A DNA stretch of 29,901 nucleotides from Bacteroidales bacterium (GCA_030692905.1 JAUYBT010000113.1:1-29901); one strand, 5' to 3'; numbered from the stretch's first letter, positions 13,941 to 22,752 are shown. Numbers and translations: made by a program. Notes: generated by a model not told the origin, from the sequence alone.

Positions 13941-16503
13941 AAAAAACATCTCACAAGGCAAGAGTATCATTTCGCGCAGAACCTTTGTTAACCGTGCAGC
14001 AGCAGGAACTGCAGTTGTAGCCCTGGGGCCGGTGACAAACCTTTTCACAAATGATATCCAACAGGTTGGCTCATGGCCGGCAGATGCTTCGAAATTCAAG
14101 TTTCATATGATAGGCCATGGCCATATTGACCCTGTATGGCTTTGGCCATGGTCGGAAGGTATTTCAGTTGTTCACAGTACTTTCAAGTCAGCACTTGACC
14201 GGATGAATGAGACACCTGATTTTACTTTCATTTCCAGTTCAGCTCAATTCTACCAGTGGGTTGCCGAAAACGATCCTAAGATGCTTGCAGAGATACGCAA
14301 ACGGGTTGATGAAGGTCGCTGGAATATTGTTGGAGGATGGTGGGTTGAACCCGATGTGAATATCCCCGGCGGTGAAGCAATGGTAAGACAGGGATTGTAT
14401 GGTCAGTTGACCCTGCAACGTCTCCTGGGTCATCGTGCCACGGTAGCATTTAATCCCGACTCATTTGGACACGCAGGTACATTGCCCCAGATAATAAAAT
14501 TGCAAGGAATGAATAATTACATTTTTATGCGACCTGGGCCTAATGAAAAATCCCTGCCTGCTGACCTTTTCTGGTGGGAAGGTGCAGATGGAACACGCGT
14601 TCTAACCTATCGCATTCAGCTTAGCTATGGCGCTGGAGGACCTTTAAAGAGTCGTGTCGAAAGAATCCTGTCACAAAACCAGGATCAACCGATGAAAAGT
14701 TTTATGGCATACTATGGTGCGGGAGACCATGGTGGTGGTCCAACAAAGGAATCTATACGTTCCATTGAAGAACTGAAGACTGAAAAAGGCGCTCCGGCAG
14801 TTTTTTTCAGTACTCCTGAACGCTATTTTAAGGAGATTCGTGAAGAGAAGAATATGAACCTTCCGGTTGTAAAAGATGACCTCCAGCATCATGCAGTTGG
14901 TTGTTATACAGCCGAATCAGAAATTAAGAAAGGGAACCGCCATTCAGAAGCAGCTCTGGTCGTTGCAGAAAAAATAGCTGCTATAGGTTCGGTAGCATGG
15001 GGTTCCAATTATCCTAAGAGAGAATTAACCTCTGCGTGGCAAAGAGTGCTGTTCCTCCAATTCCACGACAGTTTGGCCGGGACTTCACTGTATGAGCATT
15101 CTCAGACCGCCCGCGAAGGATACGGGTATGCTCTTGACATAGCCCATCAGGCAACATATATGTCTGTTCAGAAATTAGAATGGCAAGTGCCTGCGGAGGA
15201 TCCTGCTTCACAGTATCTTGTGGTCTTCAATCCACATGCGTGGGAAGTTCGCGGAAACATAGATTATGATTTCAACTGGGGGACTATGAATAAGTCGTCA
15301 CATGTTGAAGATGAACATGGTAATTCCCTGCTTCATCAATGGACTTCCGGTTCGACAGAAACAGGTAGCCGCAAAAAGCTTGTTGTCAATATAATGCTCC
15401 CACCTCTTGGTTACCGCCAGATACGCCTTACGCAAGGTGATACTCTACCGGCCAAGGTTGTTGCCAAGGCTGAAGAAAACAGACTTGAAAATGAATTCCT
15501 CCGGGTACAATTTTCAACTTCAGGAGCAATAGGTATATTTGACAAAGAAAACGGGAAGGAATTGTTTTCCGGTGGCGAGAGTGGATGCAAGGCAGTTATA
15601 ATAGATGATCCAAGCGATACATGGAGCCATGATATTAAGACCTTCTCAAAAGAGATAGGGGCTTTTGAAAATGCAACCATAAAAATACTGGAAAATGGTC
15701 CGTTACGGGCAACAATCCGTTTAACAACCACCTATGGTGCCTCTACTCTAACTATTGATTGGATGCTCTATTCAGGTTCTCGTAATCTGGAGGCTAAGGT
15801 CACTCTTGACTGGCACGAGCATCTTAAAATGCTAAAATTCTCTTTTCCTGTTGATGTTGAAGCACCAGCTGCAACATATGAAACACCTTACGGACATATT
15901 GAACGTGCTACCAATGGTAATGAAGATCCGGGTCAAAGATGGATTGATCTGAGTGGAAAACGTAACGGAAGCACTTATGGCCTTACTGTTATCAACGATG
16001 CCAAATATGGTTATAATGTACTTGGAAATGATATGCGGATATCCATCGCCCGTTCTGCGGTCTATGCTCATCACAACCCAAAAGTTCTCGATATGAAGGC
16101 AGAACATCTCTGGATGGACCAGGGGATACAGACTTTTCGCATGTTAGTGGTTCCTCATAAGGGCACATGGAAAGAGAGCAACATTGTCAGGATCACAGAG
16201 GAATTCATTACTCCTTCAGTAGTTATTTATCAGGGAATACATGGTGGAACTATGCCAAAAGCAGGTTCATTCCTCGCTGTTGACGCACCAAACGTAGTTG
16301 TATCTGCCATTAAACTCTCTGAAAATGGAGAAGACATTATTATCCGCTGCGTTGAGACATTCGGATTAACGACTGCAGCAACACTCGATCTGCGGTTTGC
16401 TGACCGTAAATGGACAGGTAATTTCCGACCATGCGAAATAAAAACTCTGCGTTTGGATAAAAAAACGGGTGATATAAAAGAGGTCAATCTTCTTGAAGAG
16501 TAG
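13933..16503 (+). CDS. Tat-exported GH38 alpha-mannosidase
   Basis: The 856-residue protein begins with a twin-arginine signal (SRRTFVNRAAAGTAVVALG, Arg15-Arg16), so it should be exported folded, probably to the periplasm. GH38 enzymes are retaining, zinc-dependent alpha-mannosidases. Zinc and catalytic motifs are intact: IGHGHIDPVWLWPW (His64, Asp66), FNPDSFGH with likely nucleophile Asp176, YGAGDHGGGPT and LQFHDSLAGTS (His378). The beta-sandwich C-terminal part covers about 420-856. It is inserted between the GmhA-like gene and the MFS permease, hinting that mannose or a mannose-like sugar feeds the adjoining kinases. The aglycone is unknown. Confidence 0.9.
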   Translation: MKKKNISQGKSIISRRTFVNRAAAGTAVVALGPVTNLFTNDIQQVGSWPADASKFKFHMIGHGHIDPVWLWPWSEGISVVHSTFKSALDRMNETPDFTFISSSAQFYQWVAENDPKMLAEIRKRVDEGRWNIVGGWWVEPDVNIPGGEAMVRQGLYGQLTLQRLLGHRATVAFNPDSFGHAGTLPQIIKLQGMNNYIFMRPGPNEKSLPADLFWWEGADGTRVLTYRIQLSYGAGGPLKSRVERILSQNQDQPMKSFMAYYGAGDHGGGPTKESIRSIEELKTEKGAPAVFFSTPERYFKEIREEKNMNLPVVKDDLQHHAVGCYTAESEIKKGNRHSEAALVVAEKIAAIGSVAWGSNYPKRELTSAWQRVLFLQFHDSLAGTSLYEHSQTAREGYGYALDIAHQATYMSVQKLEWQVPAEDPASQYLVVFNPHAWEVRGNIDYDFNWGTMNKSSHVEDEHGNSLLHQWTSGSTETGSRKKLVVNIMLPPLGYRQIRLTQGDTLPAKVVAKAEENRLENEFLRVQFSTSGAIGIFDKENGKELFSGGESGCKAVIIDDPSDTWSHDIKTFSKEIGAFENATIKILENGPLRATIRLTTTYGASTLTIDWMLYSGSRNLEAKVTLDWHEHLKMLKFSFPVDVEAPAATYETPYGHIERATNGNEDPGQRWIDLSGKRNGSTYGLTVINDAKYGYNVLGNDMRISIARSAVYAHHNPKVLDMKAEHLWMDQGIQTFRMLVVPHKGTWKESNIVRITEEFITPSVVIYQGIHGGTMPKAGSFLAVDAPNVVVSAIKLSENGEDIIIRCVETFGLTTAATLDLRFADRKWTGNFRPCEIKTLRLDKKTGDIKEVNLLEE

Positions 16504-16590
16504 ATGGATTTTTGTTCTGTTTCAAATTAGTTAAAGTATGAGTATCGGAAATGATAAATAAATTGATTATATTATAAAAAAAATAAAATT

Positions 16591-17742
16591 GTGAATAATT
16601 CAAAAATTGGACTTCAAAAAACGCTACCCGTTTTTATGTCCTTTATTGTAATGGGATTTGTGGATATTGTTGGTGTTGCGACCGGATTTATTAAAAAAGA
16701 TTTTGGGCTGACTGATGACCTTGCTCAACTTATTCCCTCCATGGCGTTGTTTTGGTTTTTCGTTTTATCAGTTCCTTCAGGGATTTTACAGGATAAATTC
16801 GGCAAGAGACGAATGCTTAATATCGGGATGCTACTGACCGGATTTGGCATGGTTATACCGTTTATCCATTATTCATTCCCTGTTATGCTGGTTGCATTTA
16901 TTGTTTTGGGGATTGGGAACACTATTGTCCAGGTCTCAGCCAATCCTTTACTGCACGATGTGGCACCCCGCGAAAAATATTCCAGTTACATGAGCCTTTC
17001 CCAGTTTATAAAAGCTATTGTTTCATTACTGGGACCTGTCATTACAACTCTGATGGCAACTATGTTTGGCAATTGGAAACTGGTTTTTGCCGTTTATGCA
17101 TTTACTTCAGTCTTAGCCATAATGTGGCTTTACTTTACCCAAATTGAAGAAACGAAATCCAGTCACGGAGCTGCAACGTTTAAAAGTTGTTTCAGTTTGT
17201 TGAAAAACAAATTTATAGTGGTGATGGTTTTAGGGATTTTTATGTTGGTTGGAGCTGATGTAGGGATGAATTCAAATATTGCAAATTTTCTGCAAAATCA
17301 ATTTGGTCTTACTCTCGAAAGAGCCTCTTTGGGGATCAGTCTCTATTTTACTGCTTTGATGATTGGCCGGTTTTTGGGAGCTGTAATTCTAAATTGGATC
17401 TCTGCCCGGCGGTTTTTACTCTTAACTGCCTTAGTGGCATTGATAAGCCTTGTCGGAATGTTGGTAGCTCCATCAGTATTGATGGTTCAGGTCGCGATTT
17501 TCATGGTCGGTCTTGGTTCTGGTAACCTTTTTCCGCTGATCTTTTCGATTGCTATTGAAAAAATGCCTGATCGCTCGAACGAGGTTTCCGGTCTGATGAT
17601 TATGGCTGTTTCCGGAGGTGCATTTTTACCACCGCTGATGGGGATGGTTAGTACGAATATTGGGGTAAAAGCCAGTTTCTTAGTATTGGTAATGGCTATG
17701 ATTTATTTAGTAAGTGCGGGGATATATGCATTAAAAAAATAA
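16591..17742 (+). CDS. MFS sugar permease, FucP/FHS-like
   Basis: This 383-residue protein has about twelve hydrophobic segments and belongs to the major facilitator superfamily. The blocks GIGNTIVQVSANPLLHDV (about 111-128) and ILQDKFGKRRMLNIGMLL fit the fucose/glucose/galactose permease group, which imports monosaccharides by proton symport across the inner membrane. The chosen start is GTG at 16591, because the reading frame and hydrophobic N-terminus begin there. It lies between the GH38 and PfkB-HAD genes on the same strand, so it probably imports the monosaccharide that ROK or PfkB enzymes phosphorylate. The exact sugar is not known. Confidence 0.85.
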   Translation: MNNSKIGLQKTLPVFMSFIVMGFVDIVGVATGFIKKDFGLTDDLAQLIPSMALFWFFVLSVPSGILQDKFGKRRMLNIGMLLTGFGMVIPFIHYSFPVMLVAFIVLGIGNTIVQVSANPLLHDVAPREKYSSYMSLSQFIKAIVSLLGPVITTLMATMFGNWKLVFAVYAFTSVLAIMWLYFTQIEETKSSHGAATFKSCFSLLKNKFIVVMVLGIFMLVGADVGMNSNIANFLQNQFGLTLERASLGISLYFTALMIGRFLGAVILNWISARRFLLLTALVALISLVGMLVAPSVLMVQVAIFMVGLGSGNLFPLIFSIAIEKMPDRSNEVSGLMIMAVSGGAFLPPLMGMVSTNIGVKASFLVLVMAMIYLVSAGIYALKK

Positions 17743-17865
17743 AATTATTATCAATGAAATAGGCCTTATTTCAAGCTCACTAATTGGGGATATTATCTTT
17801 AATAATCATGGCTTCGCGAAGTTTCGGGACCATGTGATTTTTAAGAAAATTAAAACTATAAACAC
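17743..17865 (+). promoter_or_regulatory. 123-base gap with two small palindromes
   Basis: A 7-base-pair hairpin TGAAATA/TATTTCA lies at 17755-17773 without a following T-tract. A perfect 10-base palindrome CTTCGCGAAG lies at 17812-17821 inside a CATGG...CCATG pair. TATCTTTA at 17794-17801 resembles a -7 element. The gap may hold a second promoter for the kinase-phosphatase fusion, but evidence is weak. Confidence 0.3.
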
Positions 17866-19764
17866 ATGAAGAAAGATCAATTGCAAAAAATTTTGGATGA
17901 TATAAGTAATGTAAAGATTGCTGTTTTAGGTGACTTTTGTCTGGATGCATATTGGTTCATTGACGAGTCAAAAAGTGAAATGTCAATTGAAACCGGTCAT
18001 ATGACTCGTCCTGTCTGGCAACAAAAATATTCACTGGGCGGAGCTGGAAATGTTACCAATAATTTGTCCGCAATGGGTGTAAAAGACATTCGCGCTTTTG
18101 GGGTGATTGGATCGGATCCTTTTGGGGCCGAGATGATCAAACTGATGCAAAAGGCGAAAATCAATACTGATAACATTCTGGTACAGGAAGAACAATGGTA
18201 CACTCATGTATATACAAAGCCATATATTGGTGATGAAGAGCAGGGGAGGATCGATTTTGGTAATTTTAATATTCTTTCTGAAGCAACTGCCGACGAGCTT
18301 ATCCGCAAATTAAGGGATGTTGTCCTGGAGATTGATGCTGTCATTATTAATCAGCAGGTATTGTCAGGGATACACATTCCCTATTTTCGCGAAGAATTAG
18401 TAAAGCTTATCAGTTTATTCCCAGACAAAATATTTATTTCAGATAGTCGCAATTATTCGGATGAATACGATGGAGCTTACCGCAAAATGAACGATACGGA
18501 AGCAGTATTGCATTGTAATGAGAACAAAAGCCCGTCCGAAATAGTATCATATGCTGAAGCCCATGATGCAGCGCAAATACTATTCAAAAGATACCAAAAA
18601 CCACTCTTTGTTACACGCGGAAGCCGTGGTTCCCTGATTGTCGATGAAAACGGGATAAATGATATTCCGGGATTGATGATTATTTCGAAAGTAGATACGG
18701 TCGGCGCCGGTGATAGTTATCTGGCTGGAGCAGCGTCAACGTTGGCTGCCGGGTATGACATGGTGGTAGCGGCACAAATTGGATCTTTTGTCGCCGGTGT
18801 TACTGTTCAGAAATTATTTCAGACAGGGACTGCAACGCCGGAAGAAATACTCGGAATAGGGCAGGATCCTGATTATATTTTTTCTCCAGAATTATCTGAG
18901 GATATACGACATGCCAACTACTTAACAGATACAGAAATTGAAATCATCAACAAATGGGAAAATAAGCTTCAAATCAGGCATGCCATATTTGACCATGACG
19001 GAACAATCTCTACCCTCCGTGAAGGTTGGGAACTGATTATGGCCCCTATGATGATTAAAGCGATATTGGGAGATAAATATCAAGATGCAGATGAAGTATT
19101 GTACCAAAAAGTTCAAACAAGGGTAGATGAATTCATCGACAAGACAACCGGGATTCAGACCCTTGTCCAAATGAAAGGATTGATAGATCTGATCCGGGAA
19201 TTTAACTATGTCCCCGAAGAAAAAATGCTGGACGAATTTGGGTACAAACAAATATATAACGAAGAGTTGCTGAAAATGGTAAAAGAACGCGAAAAAAAAT
19301 TGTCGCGGGGCGAATTGTCGTTGGCAGATTTTACTTTAAAAAATGCTGTTCCGTTTCTTCAGAAACTTTATGACGCAGGTATTAAACTTTATCTGGCCAG
19401 CGGTACTGATGAAGAGGATGTGAAAAATGAAGCCCGTATTTTAGGTTACGATCATCTGTTTGAAGGCAGGATTTATGGAGCTGTTGGAGATATAACCAAA
19501 GAGGCAAAAAAAAATGTTCTTGACCGTATCCTCGACTCAATAGGGGAATCCGCTTTCGGAAAAATTGCCACCTTTGGCGATGGCCCGGTTGAGATCAGGG
19601 AAACCCATAAAAGAGAAGGAGTTACTATAGGGATCGCCAGCAACGAACTGAGACGTTTTGGCCTGAATGAGAATAAGCGCACACGACTGATCAAAGCAGG
19701 TGCTGATATTATCATTCCTGATTTTTCCCAATTTCCACAGTTACTAAGTTTGTTAAATATTTAA
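17866..19764 (+). CDS. Fusion of HldE-type PfkB sugar kinase and HAD phosphatase
   Basis: This 632-residue cytosolic protein has two complete domains. Residues about 15-330 are a PfkB/ribokinase fold like the kinase half of HldE: AVLGDFCLDAYWF, YSLGGAGNVTNNLSAMG, FVTRGSRGS and VDTVGAGDSYLAGAAS with catalytic Asp283. HldE phosphorylates heptose 7-phosphate at O-1. Residues about 370-630 are a HAD hydrolase with motif I DHDGT (Asp376, Asp378), motif II LASGTD, a motif III lysine near 545 and motif IV GDGPVE (571-576). In the classic pathway a separate HAD enzyme, GmhB, removes the 7-phosphate after HldE, so the fusion could join those two steps. The nucleotidyltransferase half of HldE is absent. 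The HAD part carries an alpha-helical cap insert (about 395-490). Confidence 0.82.
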   Translation: MKKDQLQKILDDISNVKIAVLGDFCLDAYWFIDESKSEMSIETGHMTRPVWQQKYSLGGAGNVTNNLSAMGVKDIRAFGVIGSDPFGAEMIKLMQKAKINTDNILVQEEQWYTHVYTKPYIGDEEQGRIDFGNFNILSEATADELIRKLRDVVLEIDAVIINQQVLSGIHIPYFREELVKLISLFPDKIFISDSRNYSDEYDGAYRKMNDTEAVLHCNENKSPSEIVSYAEAHDAAQILFKRYQKPLFVTRGSRGSLIVDENGINDIPGLMIISKVDTVGAGDSYLAGAASTLAAGYDMVVAAQIGSFVAGVTVQKLFQTGTATPEEILGIGQDPDYIFSPELSEDIRHANYLTDTEIEIINKWENKLQIRHAIFDHDGTISTLREGWELIMAPMMIKAILGDKYQDADEVLYQKVQTRVDEFIDKTTGIQTLVQMKGLIDLIREFNYVPEEKMLDEFGYKQIYNEELLKMVKEREKKLSRGELSLADFTLKNAVPFLQKLYDAGIKLYLASGTDEEDVKNEARILGYDHLFEGRIYGAVGDITKEAKKNVLDRILDSIGESAFGKIATFGDGPVEIRETHKREGVTIGIASNELRRFGLNENKRTRLIKAGADIIIPDFSQFPQLLSLLNI

Positions 19765-19775
19765 TTAAAAGAAGC

Positions 19776-20894
19776 ATGCCTTACCCAAAATTGGACAGGG
19801 ATCAGCTTGCTATCAAAAAATTGAGCGAGAGGAAAAACAAGGTTTATATTGAGAAAGACCATATTCCTGTTACGCAAAAACCTGCAAATCTTTCAGAATT
19901 AGGGCAAAAACTTATCGAAAAAACTGCCGGTCGTATCAGGTTGGCCAGGCAGGAGCAAAGATCGGTAATGCTCACTTTTGGTGCGCATACCATTAAAAAC
20001 GGTATGGCTCCCACTTTGATTGCATTAATGGAAGAGGGTTGGGTAACCCATTTGTCGACTAATGGTGCAGGTATTATCCACGATTGGGAGTTTGCTTTTC
20101 AGGGAAAATCAAGTGAAGATGTTCGTGAGAATGTTAAAAATGGCCAGTTTGGAATCTGGAATGAAACCGGCCTTTTTATCAACCTTGCTCTGGTTGTCGG
20201 AGCCTATGAAGGATTGGGGTATGGAGAATCGATTGGTAAATTGATATCACAGGAAGGTCTTCATATTCCTGAAGTTTCATTTTTAATCGTTCAAGCCAAA
20301 AAGAATATTGAAACAAATCCTGAACTGGCAGCTGCAGCTATTGATCTGCTGGGAGTAATTCAAAAATTTAAGCTGGAGTCAGGCTTCATGAGTATCCCTC
20401 ATCCTTATAAAAAATATTCAGTACAGGCCCGTGCTTATGAATTGGGGATACCGTTTACAGGACATCCGATGATTGGTCATGACATCATATACAACCATCC
20501 GATGAACCATGGGGCTGCACTGGGTAGAACTGCATTAAATGATTTTCTGTGTTTTGCAAAAAGTGTCAGTAATCTTGATTACGGAGTTTACATGTCAATT
20601 GGATCGGCGGTAATGTCACCCATGATTTTTGAAAAATCATTATCCATGTCCCAGAACCTTAAAGTGCAGAAAAACGGACATATTGATAACCATTATATGC
20701 TGATTGTGGATTTGGCAAAATCTGACTGGGATTGGCAAAAAAACGGTGAACCACCAATGGATAATCCCGCCTACTACTTACGTTATTGTAAGACATTCCA
20801 CAGGATGGGCGGGGAAATGCATTACCTAACCGCCGATAACCGGGATTTTTTATTGGCTATTTATCAAAAACTGGCAGAAAAACAGACTTTTTGA
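19776..20894 (+). CDS. Deoxyhypusine-synthase-like protein of unknown function
   Basis: The 372-residue protein has no signal peptide and starts 11 bases after the kinase-phosphatase gene, so they are surely co-transcribed. Residues 64-107 (MLTFGAHTIKNGMAPTLIAL, MEEGWVTHLSTNGAGIIHDW) resemble the NAD-binding core of deoxyhypusine synthases, where GxTSNxxSSG is followed by VDVLVTTAGGVEED. A bacterium has no eIF5A to modify, so another NAD-dependent reaction is likely. Other conserved-looking blocks are NETGLFINLALVVGAYEGLG, TGHPMIGHDIIYNHPMNHGA and SIGSAVMSPMIFEKSLSM. Co-occurrence with heptose-phosphate-type enzymes suggests a sugar phosphate or its nitrogen derivative as substrate. The similarity is read by eye only. 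Confidence 0.55.
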   Translation: MPYPKLDRDQLAIKKLSERKNKVYIEKDHIPVTQKPANLSELGQKLIEKTAGRIRLARQEQRSVMLTFGAHTIKNGMAPTLIALMEEGWVTHLSTNGAGIIHDWEFAFQGKSSEDVRENVKNGQFGIWNETGLFINLALVVGAYEGLGYGESIGKLISQEGLHIPEVSFLIVQAKKNIETNPELAAAAIDLLGVIQKFKLESGFMSIPHPYKKYSVQARAYELGIPFTGHPMIGHDIIYNHPMNHGAALGRTALNDFLCFAKSVSNLDYGVYMSIGSAVMSPMIFEKSLSMSQNLKVQKNGHIDNHYMLIVDLAKSDWDWQKNGEPPMDNPAYYLRYCKTFHRMGGEMHYLTADNRDFLLAIYQKLAEKQTF

Positions 20895-21020
20895 CCCAAA
20901 CTACTATAATTATATTATGAACAAGGGTACCTCTAAAAACCAATTGTTTTAACTCTCACTCCTAACTCACTATCAATAAGTTGACTCATCCCAGTTTTAT
21001 CAAATTCATTATTAACAAAA
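20895..21020. other. Unexplained spacer before the duplicated leader
   Basis: No terminator is visible after the deoxyhypusine-synthase-like gene. An ATG at 20917 opens only an 11-codon frame ending at 20952, without protein-like features. The rest is AT-rich. Confidence 0.4.
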
Positions 21021-21102
21021 AAAATTCCTGCAAAAGGACTGACGTTAGTTGATTTTTTTTGTACTCTATGCCGAAAATTTTAAAACTCCTGCTTAGTTTG
21101 TT

Positions 21103-21116
21103 TTGTAGCGCTACAA
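21103..21116. promoter_or_regulatory. LacI-like operator palindrome
   Basis: TTGTAGCGCTACAA is a perfect 14-base palindrome with a central GCGC, the form favoured by LacI/GalR repressors. In leader copy 2 the matching position has a short deletion and substitutions (TTTTGCACTAAAATAGG), so the site is specific to copy 1. No LacI gene lies in the window. Confidence 0.45.
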
Positions 21117-21131
21117 TAGGTGAAATTTTTC

Positions 21132-21179
21132 AGTTGTTAAGCATTGTGTAAGATACTTATGCACAATGTTTTGACAACT
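21132..21179 (+). promoter_or_regulatory. Leader hairpin, copy 1
   Basis: Left arm 21132-21148 and right arm 21162-21179 pair over 17 positions around a 13-base loop with one bulged base; two pairs are G-U in RNA. A T-rich stretch follows. It could be an attenuator, an mRNA stabiliser or a palindromic operator. Confidence 0.5.
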
Positions 21180-21244
21180 TTTGTTAATAATTTTTTGCGT
21201 ATTTAATGTAATATTGAATTTTTATTACGAAATTTGATTTAATC

Positions 21245-21270
21245 AAAAAGTTGCATTTGTAACTTGAATT
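21245..21270 (+). promoter_or_regulatory. Shared upstream motif with fixed spacing, copy 1
   Basis: AAAAAGTTGCATTTGTAACT followed by TGAATT ends 32 bases before the ATG. Close relatives stand at the same distance before the genes at 24658 and 26538. TAACTTGA inside it resembles the TAnnTTTG -7 element, with a TTTG 23 bases upstream. Confidence 0.45.
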
Positions 21271-21302
21271 CAGCTCAAACTGATTATTAAAATTTATAAA
21301 AA

Positions 21303-22736
21303 ATGAAAGAAAACAGGAAAATTACGAGACGGGGGTTCATTGGAACGACGTCTGCAGTTGCCACAGGGCTGTTAATTGTTCCTTCAAACATCATCGCCGG
21401 ATTAGGACATAAAGCGCCAAGCGATAAACTAAATATCGCCGGAATTGGAATTGGCGGTATGGGAAGAGGTAACCTTGAGAGAATGGCAACCGAAAACATT
21501 GTTGCGCTTTGCGACGTTGACTGGGGTGTCAGCAGAATTAATGTACCAAAGGTTTTTGAAACTTACCCAAAAGCTGCAAGGTATTATGATTGGCGCAAGA
21601 TGTTTGATGAGATGGATAAATCCATTGATGCAGTTATGGTTGCAACTTCTGACCACAATCATGCCGGTCCTACAGCTCATGCCATCACAATGAGTAAACA
21701 TGCCTATACCCAAAAACCATTGACGCACAGTGTTTACGAATCCCGCTTGCTGACAAAACTGGCAGCAAAATATAAAGTGGCCACTCAGATGGGAAACCAG
21801 GGGTCTTCCGCCGAAGGTGTACGGTTGGCCTGCGAGTGGATTTGGAATGGAGAAATTGGTGAAGTGAAGAAAATCGAAGCTTACACCAACCGACCAATCT
21901 GGCCACAAGGATTAACAGCCCCCACTGATACTCCACCTGTACCTGAAACCCTGAAATGGGATCTTTTTATTGGCCCGGCTAAGTTTCGTCCATACAATCC
22001 GGCTTTTCATCCATGGGTATGGCGTGGCTGGTGGGATTATGGAACAGGGGCACTTGGCGATATGGCTTGCCATGTTATGCATCCTATATTTACTGCCATG
22101 AAGCTACAATACCCTACTAAGGTAATTGGCAGTTCTACTCCTGTGATGCCTGATTGTGCACCAAATGCCGAGATTGTACATCTTGTCTATCCTGAACGTA
22201 AGAAGCCGAAAGATATCAAAATCAACTTACCGGAAGTTCAGGTATCCTGGTTTGATGGCGGTCTTAAACCTCAGTATCCCGAGAATTGGCCGGTTGCAAG
22301 AATCCAGAGCTCAGGTGTTCTTTTCCATGGAACTAAAGACACGCTTATCTGCGGTGAGTATGGAACTGATCCAGCCCTGCTTTCCGGTAGGATTCCTACT
22401 GTTCCTAAAACACTTCGCCGCATTGAAGTAAGTCATGAACAAGATTGGATCCGTGCATGTAAAGAAAGCCCTGGGAGTCGTGTACCGAGTGCATCTGATT
22501 TCAAAGATTCAGGTCCATTCAACGAAATGGTTGTAATGGGGGTTCTGGCAGTTCGTCTTCAGGCCCTGAATAAAGTTCTATACTGGGATGGTCCAAATAT
22601 GAATTTTACCAATGTAACTGATACTGACAAACTCAGGCTTAGCAGAACCGATTCTATTTCGGCAAAAGAATTTGCTGCTGAATTGATCAAACATACTTAT
22701 CATAATGGGTTTACTTTACCTGATATGCCAGCTTAA
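21303..22736 (+). CDS. Tat-exported Gfo/Idh/MocA family oxidoreductase, paralog 1
   Basis: The 477-residue protein has a twin-arginine signal (ITRRGFIGTTSAVATGLLIV, Arg9-Arg10) and should fold with NAD(P) before export to the periplasm. The Rossmann loop is GIGIGGMG (47-54), and VALCDVDW supplies the ribose-binding acid. The family's lysine-proline is TQKPL (Lys138), and GDMACHVMHP (Asp253, His257) carries the likely catalytic residues. Such enzymes oxidise or reduce sugars with tightly bound cofactor, for example making 3-keto-glycosides. A close paralog at 26538-28019 shares the leader and the C-terminal LPDMPA. A strong terminator follows. The substrate is not known. Confidence 0.9.
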   Translation: MKENRKITRRGFIGTTSAVATGLLIVPSNIIAGLGHKAPSDKLNIAGIGIGGMGRGNLERMATENIVALCDVDWGVSRINVPKVFETYPKAARYYDWRKMFDEMDKSIDAVMVATSDHNHAGPTAHAITMSKHAYTQKPLTHSVYESRLLTKLAAKYKVATQMGNQGSSAEGVRLACEWIWNGEIGEVKKIEAYTNRPIWPQGLTAPTDTPPVPETLKWDLFIGPAKFRPYNPAFHPWVWRGWWDYGTGALGDMACHVMHPIFTAMKLQYPTKVIGSSTPVMPDCAPNAEIVHLVYPERKKPKDIKINLPEVQVSWFDGGLKPQYPENWPVARIQSSGVLFHGTKDTLICGEYGTDPALLSGRIPTVPKTLRRIEVSHEQDWIRACKESPGSRVPSASDFKDSGPFNEMVVMGVLAVRLQALNKVLYWDGPNMNFTNVTDTDKLRLSRTDSISAKEFAAELIKHTYHNGFTLPDMPA

Positions 22737-22752
22737 TATTAAAATTAGAATT

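Larger units (their letters stand above)
21021..21302 (+). repeat. Duplicated leader, copy 1 (upstream of first Gfo/Idh gene)
   Basis: From AAAATTCCTGCAAAAGGACT to the ATG, this non-coding block matches 26261-26537 along its whole length at roughly 90% identity by eye. It contains a perfect 14-base palindrome (21103-21116), a long hairpin (21132-21179) and an AAAAGTTGCATTT motif about 33 bases from the ATG. It probably carries promoter and regulatory signals and was copied together with the gene. Confidence 0.85.

Noticed and set aside
17866..19764. Complete HldE (kinase plus nucleotidyltransferase)
   Set aside because: The C-terminal half has HAD motifs (DHDGT, GDGPVE) and lacks a nucleotidyltransferase HxGH signature, so the hldE name was not used.
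20917..20952. Eleven-codon ORF (MNKGTSKNQLF) before the duplicated leader
   Set aside because: It is short, has no homology I recognise and no duplicated counterpart at the second leader; the region after it reads as non-coding.
21685..21936. Minus-strand frame inside the first Gfo/Idh gene
   Set aside because: It is a shadow of the oxidoreductase frame; no equivalent exists in the paralog.
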